64,000 bases of DNA, taken from positions 7,488,199-7,552,198 of the forward strand of contig NZ_AP018207.1 of assembly GCF_002367995.1 (NCBI RefSeq). The letters are read 5' to 3'. The DNA is from Calothrix brevissima NIES-22. GTDB taxonomy: Bacteria; Cyanobacteriota; Cyanobacteriia; Cyanobacteriales; Nostocaceae. The notes beneath the pieces are model-generated. The model searched no databases. It saw nothing but the letters and a program-made list of their open reading frames with translations, and was not told where the DNA came from. The number at the start of each line of letters is the position of its first letter. Positions within the stretch are counted from its first letter, which is position 1. Of this stretch, positions 7,343 to 17,760 are shown in pieces. Position numbers and translations under genes: made by a program.

Positions 7343-8683
7343 GTGGCAAACAAATTACATCTTATAGATAGAATCAAACTAGGTTTGGCGGTGTCGGTGG
7401 CGAAAGGCGTGACTTTGATGGTGCGATCGCTCCGCCTTGGTGCTGCTAGTGTATTACCAGGCTCGATTGCGCGTAAAATTGAACCGAAGTTGTTGCAATT
7501 GTTGAGTCAGCAGGTAAAACAAGGGGCAATTCTCATTGCTGGGACTAATGGTAAAACTACCACATCCCTACTTTTACGAGAAATTTTAGAGCGCAAGGGC
7601 TATCGGGTGGCTCATAATTCCACAGGCGCGAATTTGGAAAATGGGTTGATGACGGCGCTGATGGATAACGCTAGCTTCACGGGTAGCTTGGATGTGGATT
7701 ACGCGATTTTAGAAGTTGATGAGAATATCCTACCCAAGGTATTAGCACCAATTCAACCAAAGCTGATTCTGTGTTTAAATTTGTTCCGCGACCAACTCGA
7801 TAGATACGGGGAAGTTGATACTATTAGTAAACGCTGGGGTAAAGCGATCGCAACTTTATCACCCCAAACTATCGTAGTTGCTAATGCTGACGATCCTACT
7901 ATTTGCTATCTCGGTCAACAATTAACTCAACAGCGTGTCTCGTTTTTCGGTTTGAGCGAACCAGAACATTATTTAGAAGCGATTCCCCATGCTGTGGATT
8001 CTATCTATTGTCCCAGATGCGGACAAGCTCTCAACTACGAAGGCGTTTATTTGTCCCACATGGGCGAATATAGCTGTGGTAATTGCGGCTTTAGTCGCAG
8101 TCAACCCAGCCTCAATAGCAGCGAATGGCCGCAAATTCTTGTCGGGTTATATAACAAATACAATACCTTAGCTGCTGCCACTGCTGCCCAAGAATTAGGA
8201 GTTGATGCGGCGACTATCCGCGAGACTATTCCCAACTTCCAAGCAGCTTTTGGGCGTGCGGAAGAGTTGGAAATTAACGGGAAAAAAGTACGGATTTTAT
8301 TATCCAAAAATCCTGTGGGGACAAATGAAACAATTCGCGTCGTTACTCAAAGCACAGATAAAACTACATTGCTGGTGTTAAACGACAGAGTGCAAGATGG
8401 TGAAGATGTATCTTGGATATGGGATGTCGATACAGAGAAATTAGTCCAGCGTGGAGGTACTTTAGTTGTGAGTGGCGATCGCGCTTATGACATGGCTTTA
8501 CGTCTGCGTTACAGCGATCCTCAGACTAATCATAATTTTAACCTAATTGTGGAAGAAGATTTACGCGATGCCATTAACACCGCATTAGAGCGTACACCCA
8601 ACAACGAAACCCTGCATATATTACCCACATATACAGCCATGTTGAGTGTACGTGAAGTTTTAACTGGGCGGAAGATTTTGTAA
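7343..8683 (+). CDS. murT: Lipid II isoglutaminyl synthase, Mur-ligase subunit MurT
   Basis: MurT and GatD together amidate the D-glutamate of the peptidoglycan stem peptide on lipid II. The 446-aa protein has the Mur-ligase ATP loop GTNGKTTTSLLL at about residues 67-78, NLFRDQLDRYGEVD in the central domain, and a MurT-specific Cys4 zinc insert (CPRCGQ at about 222, CGNCG at about 242). It ends in the DUF1727-type C-terminal domain. The start is a GTG just after a repeat tract. The partner gatD is 1.06 kb downstream on the same strand but is separated by an opposite-strand gene and a structured repeat, unlike the usual adjacent murT-gatD arrangement. Confidence 0.92.
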   Translation: MANKLHLIDRIKLGLAVSVAKGVTLMVRSLRLGAASVLPGSIARKIEPKLLQLLSQQVKQGAILIAGTNGKTTTSLLLREILERKGYRVAHNSTGANLENGLMTALMDNASFTGSLDVDYAILEVDENILPKVLAPIQPKLILCLNLFRDQLDRYGEVDTISKRWGKAIATLSPQTIVVANADDPTICYLGQQLTQQRVSFFGLSEPEHYLEAIPHAVDSIYCPRCGQALNYEGVYLSHMGEYSCGNCGFSRSQPSLNSSEWPQILVGLYNKYNTLAAATAAQELGVDAATIRETIPNFQAAFGRAEELEINGKKVRILLSKNPVGTNETIRVVTQSTDKTTLLVLNDRVQDGEDVSWIWDVDTEKLVQRGGTLVVSGDRAYDMALRLRYSDPQTNHNFNLIVEEDLRDAINTALERTPNNETLHILPTYTAMLSVREVLTGRKIL

Positions 8684-8722
8684 TGGGGCATTGGGCATTG
8701 GGCATTGGGCATTGGGCATTGA
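8683..8722. repeat. TGGGCAT tandem repeats after murT
   Basis: Five 7-bp GGGCATT units start at the murT stop codon. Confidence 0.7.
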
Positions 8723-8772
8723 TAGTAAATCATTTATTCTCTCTGCCCCTGTTGCCAAGAGTAATATTCCTA

Positions 8773-8920
8773 GCTTATCCCGCAATAGCGCCGTCACCCT
8801 ATAAGGGTGCGGCTATTTGAACAAAGCCTGCCGTTGCAGGCTCAAGAAATTCAGCCTGCAACGGCAGGCTTTGCAACATTAGCCCCAGGCTTCGAGCCTG
8901 CGGGCGTTATTTCGGGTATG
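8773..8920. repeat. 148-bp structured interspersed repeat, copy 1
   Basis: Runs from GCTTATCCCGCAAT to TCGGGTATG and contains three hairpins: CACCCT/AGGGTG, the 20-bp perfect pair starting AAAGCCTGCCGTTGCAGGCT, and CAGGCT/AGCCTG. A second copy of exactly the same length lies at 52168-52315. The long stem differs between copies on both arms in a way that keeps pairing. No ORF explains it. Confidence 0.8.
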
Positions 8921-8956
8921 CCAGAGAAATTGTTATCAAAAGTCTTAGCCTCTACC

Positions 8957-9358
8957 TTACTGCAACTTCACAGCTGCACGCTGAATTGGTAACACTTCTT
9001 CTAAAGTCATCTCATGGTCAGCTGTGAGATGACTACTACAGCAAATTGTACTAAAGAAAACTTTTTGACCAACTAATTCTGAAAAATACTGTTGTAAAAG
9101 TAAACGAGAAGTAATATCTCCTAATAATTCTCCCAAATCTTTGGTGAGTTGGTCTTTATCATCGCGGTGTACCATTCTATATTTAAAATTGGTTTCACCA
9201 ACTAAATCTTTTACAGCAGAATCAAAATTATCTTTTTTACCTTGAACATAAGCAAAAGCTTGTTCTTGCAAAAAATGCCAAGCTTCTGGGAAAATCTCCC
9301 GAATTTTTTCGAGATGATTCTCTGTTTGGTAGACTAATGTAGCAGTTTTACAATCCAT
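8957..9358 (-). CDS. Hypothetical protein, about 133 aa
   Basis: Unrecognised small soluble protein, mostly alpha-helical, starting MDCKTATLVYQTENHLEKI. It has charged helices (EIFPEAWHFLQEQAFAYV at about residues 20-37) and a C-terminal part with CCSSHLTADHEM that could bind a metal through Cys and His, although this is only suggested by composition. An alternative TTG- or ATG-led extension to 9385 adds MFNKLKYYY. It sits alone between murT and gatD on the opposite strand. Codon use looks normal for the genome, which supports it being a gene. Confidence 0.6.
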   Translation of the reverse strand: MDCKTATLVYQTENHLEKIREIFPEAWHFLQEQAFAYVQGKKDNFDSAVKDLVGETNFKYRMVHRDDKDQLTKDLGELLGDITSRLLLQQYFSELVGQKVFFSTICCSSHLTADHEMTLEEVLPIQRAAVKLQ

Positions 9359-9385
9359 ATAGTAATATTTCAGTTTGTTAAACAA

Positions 9386-9692
9386 ACCTTCGACAATCTG
9401 TAATCTTACGACTCAACAGGAAATGTGAAACTGAACTTTTACAATTCCCTGATAACTCTCTTGGGATTATCGGCAAAATGTTACTGCAAAACTGTTACAT
9501 AAAATACGAATAAACATAGCAATTAAAACCAATGTGCGATATGCTTACCCAAAATCTAGATATACACCGGATTAGGCAATCGTAAATTGAAAAATATATG
9601 AATGATTCATTTATTCAAGAAACATAACTCAGCATAAAAACTTTTTAGTTAAATGGTTATGTGCTATATCACACAACCAGGGTATTAACATC
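9386..9692. other. Intergenic region with no recognisable element
   Basis: A+T-rich spacer between the divergent 9358 gene and gatD. I see no tRNA, terminator or ORF. Promoters for both genes presumably lie here, but no clear operator could be picked out. A TGCCCAA/TGCCCCA tract follows at 9693-9730. Confidence 0.4.
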
Positions 9693-9742
9693 AATGCCCA
9701 ATGCCCAATGCCCCATGCCCAATGCCCCATTTCCCAAATTAT

Positions 9743-10561
9743 ATGACTTCTCCAAAATTTGAAATTACAATTGGTTGGTTATATCCAACACTGATGAGTA
9801 CCTATGGCGATCGCGGTAATGTAATTACTATAGAACGCCGCGCTCAATGGCGGGGATACAGTGTCAAAGTTTTACCGTTGGATCAAAATGCTACCGCCGA
9901 TGAAATTAAATCTGTAGACTTGATTGTCGGTGGTGGTGCGCAAGACAGACAGCAGGAAATTGTCATGCGCGATTTGCAAGGTGCTAAAGCCGATGCTATG
10001 CGTGAAAAAATAGAAAATGGTACGCCAGGAGTCTTTACCTGCGGTTCACCCCAGTTACTCGGACATTATTACGAACCAGGATTAGGACAAAGGATTGAAG
10101 GTTTAGGAATTTTAGATTTAGTCTCAGTCCATCCTGGTGAAAATACTAAACGCTGCATCGGAAATTTGGTAATTGAAGTTACAGCCTCACGCCTAGCGCA
10201 GGATTTAAAAGCGATGACAGGTAGCACGCCTTATTTAGTCGGCTTTGAAAATCATGGCGGACGCACTAAGTTGGGGAAAGTAGAAGCTTTAGGAAAAGTC
10301 GTTTACGGTTTGGGCAATAATGGTGAGGATGGGACTGAGGGAGCATTTTATCAGAATGCGATCGCTACCTATTCCCACGGCCCTTTGTTACCCAAAAATC
10401 CCTTTGTTGCAGATTGGTTAATTCAAACAGCGTTGCGGCTAAAGTATCAACAGCCAATTACCCTAGAACCCTTGGATGATACCTTAGCAATGCAAGCACG
10501 GGAAGCCATGTTTAAGCGGTTGAAAGTAAATTTACCCACACCAGCAGCCGCGAAGGTTTAA
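9743..10561 (+). CDS. gatD: Lipid II isoglutaminyl synthase, glutaminase subunit GatD
   Basis: A class I glutamine amidotransferase (CobB/CobQ-like) that supplies ammonia to MurT. The catalytic Cys is in GVFTCGSPQLLGHYY (about residues 94-108) and the catalytic His in GFENHGGRTKLG (about 168-179). The N-terminal IGWLYPTLMSTYGDRGN (about 9-25) matches the family. ATG 9743 (MTSPKFEITIGWLYP) is chosen because the in-frame ATG at 9701 lies in TGCCCAA repeats and would add 14 repeat-derived residues. At 272 aa the length is normal. It acts in the cytoplasm as a heterodimer with MurT. Confidence 0.92.
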   Translation: MTSPKFEITIGWLYPTLMSTYGDRGNVITIERRAQWRGYSVKVLPLDQNATADEIKSVDLIVGGGAQDRQQEIVMRDLQGAKADAMREKIENGTPGVFTCGSPQLLGHYYEPGLGQRIEGLGILDLVSVHPGENTKRCIGNLVIEVTASRLAQDLKAMTGSTPYLVGFENHGGRTKLGKVEALGKVVYGLGNNGEDGTEGAFYQNAIATYSHGPLLPKNPFVADWLIQTALRLKYQQPITLEPLDDTLAMQAREAMFKRLKVNLPTPAAAKV

Positions 10562-10589
10562 AATTCCCCAAATATAGTCTTTAACGTAG

Positions 10590-10619
10590 GGTGTGTTAGG
10601 TATTACGCCATAACGCACC
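10590..10619. repeat. REP-like hairpin GGTGTGTTA/TAACGCACC
   Basis: A 9-bp imperfect inverted repeat closely following gatD, of the GTAGGGTGTGTTA...TAACGCACC type dispersed in Nostocales genomes. It may end gatD transcription. The rest of the 351-bp gap to the TPR gene is A+T-rich with no recognisable element. Confidence 0.55.
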
Positions 10620-10912
10620 GACGACCATATCTAAAGCTACATCAAGAAGATATTACAACAAGCGATCGCTCCATACTCTATTTCTGTTCAGCCCTAAACT
10701 AGAACTATCTAAGCGGCGGCAATGTATTTATTATCACAATTAACTACCTAGTTTTATACGTATAAAAATCAGCTTTAAATTAAAAATGCAAAATCTTTAT
10801 CAAATTAACACAGAACTTTATACCTAGAAAATGCTAGGTATTACTGTAAATAATCTTGGCTGCATCCCAATACAGTCATGTTTAAGGTAGTTAATATTCT
10901 GTAATACTTAAC

Positions 10913-12265
10913 ATGATAGAGGAAAATGAACAAAATCTTCAAAAGATTCTCCAGCAAAAACTCACACATTACCTGGAGAAGTTATCCCTGAGCCGACAAA
11001 GCCAAAATCAGCAAGAAGAACTGACTTGCTTAAGCCAGTTAGCAGCTATATATGAACAATTATTTGAGTTTTCTCAAGCTTTACAATATTATAAGCTTTT
11101 ATTGGCGCTATCTCAGCAAATAGATGCTACAGATTGGCAAGAAGTTGCTCTCTACAACATCGGCAATTGTTACCTACAACTCTGCCAATATCAGGATGCA
11201 ATTAAATATTTTACACAATTACAAAAAATTACTTACACAACAGGTAATAGAGTCTTACAAATATCAGCTATCTGGGGATTAGGAACTAATTATCAAAATC
11301 TTGGTAAGTATCCTCAAGCGATTGAATATTTTCAACAGCAGCTGGTAATTAGTTGTGAAATTAATGAACGGATTTATGAAAAAAGTGCTTTAGGTTCTTT
11401 AGCCAATGTTTATCAGTGTCTTGGAGATTATCAACAAGCACTGGATTATGCACAAAAGGCGCTCCTGATTGCTCAAGAAATAGAAGATATGCAAGCAATC
11501 GGCGATTTGTTTGCCAATATTGGCGGAATTTATCTGCAGTTAGAAAATTGGCAAAAAGCTATTATTTATTGTCATCAATCACTTTTGATTGCTAGAGAAA
11601 TTTCCCACCAAAATCTTGTAATGATTAGTCTCCATACTCTCGGTCAAGCACATAAAGAGATTGGAGACTATGAAAAAGCAATGGAATTTTTGCGAACATC
11701 CCTAGAGATTTCTACAAAGATTGGCGAACAACGAGTCCGCAGTGCAATTTTGCAAGGTTTAAGTGATGTCTGTATTCAAATAAATTTACTACAGCAAGCA
11801 ATTGAATACAATATAGAAGCTTTAAGCGTTACTCGCCAAACAGAAAATAAATTAGGCGAAGCCTCTGCACTAGCTAAGATAGGTGCTATATATCAAAAGT
11901 TAGAGAGAAACGATCGCGCTTTAATCTACTATCAACAATCTTTACAAATTGTGCAGGATCTGGGAGTTAAACACAGTCAGCAGAAATTACTATTTAAAAT
12001 CGGTCTTATTTATTATAATGACAGTAAATTCTATGAATCTAGGGATTATTTACAATCTGCGCTTGTGATCGCTCAAGCTAGAAAAAATAATTATGAAGAA
12101 GCGCAAATATCCCTGATGCTTAGTGCAAATCTGCAACAGTTAAACCGTTATCAAGAAGCAATTTATTATGGCTATCAATCCTATAGACTTTATAAGTTTT
12201 TAGGAGACGAAATCCAAGCAGCACAAATGTGGCAATTTCTGCACAAATTAGGAGCTAAATTTTAA
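10913..12265 (+). CDS. Tetratricopeptide-repeat protein, 450 aa
   Basis: About nine TPR units follow a short helical N-terminus. Typical units are EVALYNIGNCYLQLCQYQDA (about residues 79-98) and ALGSLANVYQCLGDYQQALD (about 162-181), matching the W-LG-Y-A-F-A-P pattern at 40-residue spacing, the longer period of the TPR_12 type. There is no signal peptide, kinase or CHAT domain, so this is a stand-alone protein-interaction scaffold in the cytoplasm. It is monocistronic. The partner cannot be inferred from its neighbours. Confidence 0.88.
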   Translation: MIEENEQNLQKILQQKLTHYLEKLSLSRQSQNQQEELTCLSQLAAIYEQLFEFSQALQYYKLLLALSQQIDATDWQEVALYNIGNCYLQLCQYQDAIKYFTQLQKITYTTGNRVLQISAIWGLGTNYQNLGKYPQAIEYFQQQLVISCEINERIYEKSALGSLANVYQCLGDYQQALDYAQKALLIAQEIEDMQAIGDLFANIGGIYLQLENWQKAIIYCHQSLLIAREISHQNLVMISLHTLGQAHKEIGDYEKAMEFLRTSLEISTKIGEQRVRSAILQGLSDVCIQINLLQQAIEYNIEALSVTRQTENKLGEASALAKIGAIYQKLERNDRALIYYQQSLQIVQDLGVKHSQQKLLFKIGLIYYNDSKFYESRDYLQSALVIAQARKNNYEEAQISLMLSANLQQLNRYQEAIYYGYQSYRLYKFLGDEIQAAQMWQFLHKLGAKF

Positions 12266-12314
12266 TTTAGTTCATGCTAATGTCTATTTAAATTGCATAA
12301 CTACTAATAAAGGC

Positions 12315-12351
12315 AGTCAACAGTCAACGGTCAACAGTCAACAGTCAACAA
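12315..12351. repeat. CAGTCAA tandem repeats
   Basis: Five 7-bp CAGTCAA units lie between the convergent TPR and AraC genes. Confidence 0.7.
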
Positions 12352-12393
12352 CCCTCATAATGGATTGTGCAACTTAAAAGCAGAATAGCTGAT

Positions 12394-13371
12394 TCAACTA
12401 AAAGTCTCCCTAGCAGTTTCTCGTAGCCGCTCCACATCGCGCATCGGTGGAGCACCAAACAGCCGCTTGTACTCCCGGTTGAAGTGGGAAGCATCCTCAT
12501 AACCTACACGGTAAGCAGCACTGGTAGCATCCAAATTTTCTCCTAGCATCAGACGGCGAGCTTCCTGGAGCCGCAGTTGCTTCTGAAACTGCAAAGGACT
12601 CATTGCTGTGACAGACTTGAAATGATGGTGAAAGCCAGAAACACTCATTCCCATCTCTTTGGCGATATTTTCAATGCGAAGCGGCTCCTTAAAGTCTTTC
12701 CGCAGTCTCTCAATGGCTCTGGCGATGTGGTGCGTGTAGCCACCCAGAATTGCAATATGACGCAGCCTGTTACCTTGCTCTCCCATCAACAGTCGGTAAA
12801 TAATTTCCCGCTTAATTAGTGGTGCGAGAACATGAGCTTCAGTAGGGGAATCTAAAAGCCTGACAAGCCGCACCACAGCATCCAACAGATTTGCATCCAA
12901 AGAACTTACGGCAATCGCTTTTACATCAGCACGGCTGCGCGATGAAGCATACCCAGCCTCAACCATGACGGAGCTGACAAGGGTGGGGTCGAGATCGAGG
13001 CGAAGGCTAAGATGGGGTTTTTCCGGAGAAGCTGCCAAAATTTGGCTGACAATCGGCAGTTCGACTGTAGCCAGTAGATAATGCATCGGATCGTACAGAT
13101 AGCGATCGCTCCCTAAAAGCACTTCTTTACTACCTTGAGCAATTACACAAAACGCAGGGACAGAAACACCATGAATGCATTCCCCTGGGGAAGAAGAGCG
13201 TTTGAAGTGTAATCCTTTGAGTGGCTCAATCGTTCCATCGTGACAAATTGCCCGTGCAATAGCAACAGTCAGTTCCTCTCTGTTGGCTTGCGCTCTATCT
13301 GCCTCACGCTTTGCTTGCTGATTGTTAATTAAATCCACATCGAACTTTTCGCTCGTTTTGGCAGCTTTCAT
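12394..13371 (-). CDS. AraC family transcriptional regulator
   Basis: The N-terminal half is an AraC_N-type cupin (about residues 60-215). The C-terminal half is a double helix-turn-helix: IENIAKEMGMSVSGFHHHFK, then LQEARRLMLGE and AAYRVGYEDASHFNREYKRLFG, the diagnostic AraC signature. ATG 13371 is preferred to the TTG at 13398. It is divergent from the aldo/keto reductase and alcohol dehydrogenase genes, and AraC_N regulators are commonly found next to such oxidoreductases, so it probably activates them in response to an aldehyde- or alcohol-like ligand (inference). Confidence 0.9.
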   Translation of the reverse strand: MKAAKTSEKFDVDLINNQQAKREADRAQANREELTVAIARAICHDGTIEPLKGLHFKRSSSPGECIHGVSVPAFCVIAQGSKEVLLGSDRYLYDPMHYLLATVELPIVSQILAASPEKPHLSLRLDLDPTLVSSVMVEAGYASSRSRADVKAIAVSSLDANLLDAVVRLVRLLDSPTEAHVLAPLIKREIIYRLLMGEQGNRLRHIAILGGYTHHIARAIERLRKDFKEPLRIENIAKEMGMSVSGFHHHFKSVTAMSPLQFQKQLRLQEARRLMLGENLDATSAAYRVGYEDASHFNREYKRLFGAPPMRDVERLRETARETFS

Positions 13372-13582
13372 TTTTAAGTTTGCAGGATTATACAACAATT
13401 TTAGACGATTGTTCTATTGCTTGCCCTTGAAGATTCTTACAATAAAGCTAAAGCAATCAAAAATGATTCCGGCTTTTTGTAAACATTCTAGATTTTTATT
13501 CAAGATAAAACTCAGTTTTGATTGGCCAATAGACTTGCCTACTGAAAATCATGCAGGGTGTCAAAGCTAACCTTGCTTCTGA

Positions 13583-14799
<1,217 letters not shown>

Positions 14800-14915
14800 A
14801 CGATGAAAAATCATTCAAAGTCTGGATTATTCCTCAAGAGATTCCGGCAAACACCCCTCAGACTCGTAACTAACCAACAAAAATCAGTATCCGTTTTTTA
14901 CAAGGAGATTGTCTG

Positions 14916-15953
14916 ATGAAAGCAACCGTTTACTATGCCCCTGGTGATGTCCGAGTTGAAAATGTTCCTGATCCGGTGATTCAACAGCCTACAGATGCTA
15001 TTGTCCGAATTACTCATGCTTGCATTTGCGGCTCCGATCTGTGGTTCTATCGGGGTGAGGAAGAGTGGCAACCTGGTTGGCGAACGGGACATGAATGGAT
15101 GGGAATTGTCGAAGCAGTTGGATCTGAGGTTCGCACTGTGAAAAAAGGCGATCGCGTCCTTGCTCCCTTTGCTTTTTCCGATGGCACCTGTGAGTTCTGC
15201 CGTAAAGGTATCCAAACTTCTTGCCTACAAGGTAATTTTTGGGGAAGTACAAATGATGGTGGACAAGCCCAAGCTATCCGTTCGCCCTTAGCTGATGGCA
15301 CATTAGTTGTCATTCCCCCGGCTGTTGAGAATGATGACGATCTCCTCACCGCCATTCTCCCCCTCACCGATGTGATGTCAACCGGACATCATGCTGCCGT
15401 TTCAGCACGTGTCCGCCCAGGGAATACAGTTGCAGTCGTTGGCGATGGGGCTGTGGGGTTATGTGGTGTGCTTGCTGCCAAACGACTAGGCGCTGAACGC
15501 ATCATTATCTTGGGACGGCACAAATCGCGGTTAGAGATTGCGCGCCGTTTTGGTGCCACCGATGTTGTCAGCAGTCGAGGGGAAGAAGCGATCGCGGCTG
15601 TGCAAGAAATGACCCAAGGGGGTGTAGAGTCAGTATTGGAGTGTGTGGGCAATGAGTCAGCAATGACAACGGCCATCGGTATTGCCCGTCCCGGTGGCTC
15701 AATCGGCTATGTTGGTGTACCCCACGGTAGTGGGCATAATTTCAATTTGGGTCGTTTATTTCGGCAAAACATTACCTTACGAGGCGGTGTTGCACCCGCC
15801 CGTGCTTACATTCCCGAATTGCTAGCTGATACCGTATCTGGCAAACTCAACGCCTCTGCTGTTCTCGATTTAATCGTCGATCTCGATGGTGTTCCCAAAG
15901 GCTATGCGGCAATGGACAGTCGCGAAGCGATCAAGGTTATGGTACGTCCTTAA
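14916..15953 (+). CDS. Zinc-dependent alcohol dehydrogenase (MDR family)
   Basis: A 345-aa medium-chain dehydrogenase. The catalytic zinc ligands appear as CGSDLW (Cys, about residue 38) and GHEWMG (His and Glu, about 60-65). The structural-zinc lobe CEFCRKGIQTSC has only three of the usual four Cys. The Rossmann motif is AVVGDGAVGLCG (about 174-185). A strong ribosome site AAGGAG precedes ATG 14916. It probably interconverts an alcohol and an aldehyde with NAD(P), in the same unit as the aldo/keto reductase. The incomplete Cys lobe suggests that the structural zinc may be lost or held weakly. Confidence 0.92.
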   Translation: MKATVYYAPGDVRVENVPDPVIQQPTDAIVRITHACICGSDLWFYRGEEEWQPGWRTGHEWMGIVEAVGSEVRTVKKGDRVLAPFAFSDGTCEFCRKGIQTSCLQGNFWGSTNDGGQAQAIRSPLADGTLVVIPPAVENDDDLLTAILPLTDVMSTGHHAAVSARVRPGNTVAVVGDGAVGLCGVLAAKRLGAERIIILGRHKSRLEIARRFGATDVVSSRGEEAIAAVQEMTQGGVESVLECVGNESAMTTAIGIARPGGSIGYVGVPHGSGHNFNLGRLFRQNITLRGGVAPARAYIPELLADTVSGKLNASAVLDLIVDLDGVPKGYAAMDSREAIKVMVRP

Positions 15954-15964
15954 AGTAATTATTT

Positions 15965-16243
15965 GTAGGGTGGGCAATGCCTACCCAGCCCTTTCAACGC
16001 GAACAAATGAACTACTCACTCAAAGGCTGAAAGCCCTACCCAGGGTTGGGTGTCAAATTAAGGCTTGAGGCTATCGATGTAATTCCATGCGATCGCAACA
16101 TCAAAGAAAACCAAAATATGATGTCTTTGATGAAGCATTTTTTGGCAGAAAATCTCGTAAGGACGATAGCGCCAGGATTCATAGAGAGGTAAAAAATCTA
16201 GTACAAGTGAACGCACTGAAATGGCTGGCATTGCCCACCTTAC
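15965..16243. repeat. Candidate non-autonomous element with GTAGGGTGGGCAATGCC ends
   Basis: The left end GTAGGGTGGGCAATGCC and the right end GGCATTGCCCACCTTAC are inverted repeats of 17 bp with one mismatch, 279 bp apart. The inside has no convincing gene. The same end sequence recurs alone near 19676 and as a collapsed pair near 24575. No target duplication is clear. The rest of the 480-bp gap up to 16434 is A+T-rich and empty. Confidence 0.5.
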
Positions 16244-16434
16244 GAATTCTAATAATTGTAGCTACTGATATAAATTGAATCATTAATCTGACAAATAGAG
16301 TACTTGTATAGCGAAATAATTGATATTAATATTTGGTGATTTTGCATACATATTTTTTTAGCGTTTGTTAGCAATGAACTATAAAAAATAACGATGTATG
16401 TAATTATTGAATTGTAATTTTGCCAAGAGTTTAT

Positions 16435-17760
16435 ATGGATATATCTTCAAATGTCATTGTATTTGGCGCAGGAGGTTTTCTTGGTGAACATATTATTCAG
16501 GAATTAGCGAAAAAAAATTTTAATGTACATGCTGCTGTCAGAACTAAGCCTAAATACTCTAAAAATAACTTTAGTAATCAAATAACTTATTATGAAGGTG
16601 ACCTAGAAGATTCTCAGTATATCCGGAAATGCTTAGAAGGGATGGATGCAGTCATCTATACAGCAGGATGTAATTGGCAGCCAGGTTTACCTATTACAGA
16701 ATATTTTCGCGGCAATGTTCAACTTACAAAAAACTTTTTTAAAGCCCTAGATAATTATCCATATATTCGCGTAGTTTATACATCTTCTATGTCTGCTATT
16801 GCTGGTAGCAAGACACCAGTAATATTTACTGAAGAATCTGGGCGCAGTCAGGTCAGCAAAAGTTATCTAAGTCCTTATGATTGGGCGAAAATTGAATGTG
16901 AACAAATAGCACTCAATTACGCTAGCAAAAATCATAACGTTGTGATACTAAATCCAGGTTATATGTTGGGGCCTGGAGCTTCACGCAAATCAAAAGTTAC
17001 TACATCTGGCATAGTTTTAAGGTTCTGTCAGAATGATTTTCCATTTTATGTAAATGGAGGACATTCAATTTGCGATGTTCGGGATGTTGCAAAAGCTCAT
17101 ATTGCAGCGATTAATAGTGGAAAAAGTGGCGATCGCTATATTGTTGCTGGATATAATCTGAGGATGGCAGAAATTTATCGTCTAATGGTGATGATAACTG
17201 GCTTCAGCATTCCTAAGGAGTTACCTGTTAGCGTAGCCTATTCCTTTTCGGTGCTGCTTGAGAAATTATCTTCGCTGTTTCCCAATCAAGTAAAAAGCTT
17301 ACATCATCCAGATTTTGTCAAATCTTCTTGCCTTTATTATTACGGAGAATCACAAAAAAGCATCAGTGAGCTTGGCTATAATATAACTCCCCTCGCTACG
17401 ACTGTCCTAGACACAATTAAATATTTTTATAACTTAGATTTGATATCTGAGGATCTGTCTTTTTTAGAAATTATGAATAATAGTAACTTGCAAGCGATCG
17501 CTTATATTCGAGAGATGGCTAAACGTCACTCATTTTCAGAGTTTCTTGTACCAAGAGTTTCGGAAATTTATAGAATTTGTGAATCCAATCATTATCTAAA
17601 TAATTTCTTACTAAATTTAGTGGATGATAGCATATTCAGCTACAGAAAGGGCAAACTTCAGATAAAGCAAGCTGAGTATAAAAAATATCAGAAAACTTTT
17701 AACAAGCTTTTTGAATACCTGTATTTTGCGTCCAATGATTTTCTTGCAGAAGTATTGTGA
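16435..17760 (+). CDS. NAD-dependent epimerase/dehydratase with a C-terminal extension
   Basis: Extended SDR of 441 aa. The cofactor motif is VFGAGGFLGE (about residues 8-17), the catalytic pair is in YDWAK (about 145-149), and Ser/Thr lie in VYTSSMS, as in the 3beta-HSD/dihydroflavonol reductase branch. The Rossmann and substrate domains end near residue 320. The last 120 residues form a helical extension with no family I recognise. I prefer ATG 16435 over the TTG at 16420. Its stop overlaps the GTG of the next gene (GTGA), so the two are translationally coupled and probably act on the same molecule, one as a dehydrogenase/epimerase and one as a flavin oxidase (inference). Confidence 0.85.
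   Translation: MDISSNVIVFGAGGFLGEHIIQELAKKNFNVHAAVRTKPKYSKNNFSNQITYYEGDLEDSQYIRKCLEGMDAVIYTAGCNWQPGLPITEYFRGNVQLTKNFFKALDNYPYIRVVYTSSMSAIAGSKTPVIFTEESGRSQVSKSYLSPYDWAKIECEQIALNYASKNHNVVILNPGYMLGPGASRKSKVTTSGIVLRFCQNDFPFYVNGGHSICDVRDVAKAHIAAINSGKSGDRYIVAGYNLRMAEIYRLMVMITGFSIPKELPVSVAYSFSVLLEKLSSLFPNQVKSLHHPDFVKSSCLYYYGESQKSISELGYNITPLATTVLDTIKYFYNLDLISEDLSFLEIMNNSNLQAIAYIREMAKRHSFSEFLVPRVSEIYRICESNHYLNNFLLNLVDDSIFSYRKGKLQIKQAEYKKYQKTFNKLFEYLYFASNDFLAEVL

Noticed and set aside
15010-15676. Several long minus-strand ORFs
   Set aside because: They are antisense shadows of the zinc alcohol dehydrogenase gene.
16087-16278. 63-codon ORF inside the inverted-repeat element
   Set aside because: No ribosome site, no known motif, and contained in a repeat; likely chance.
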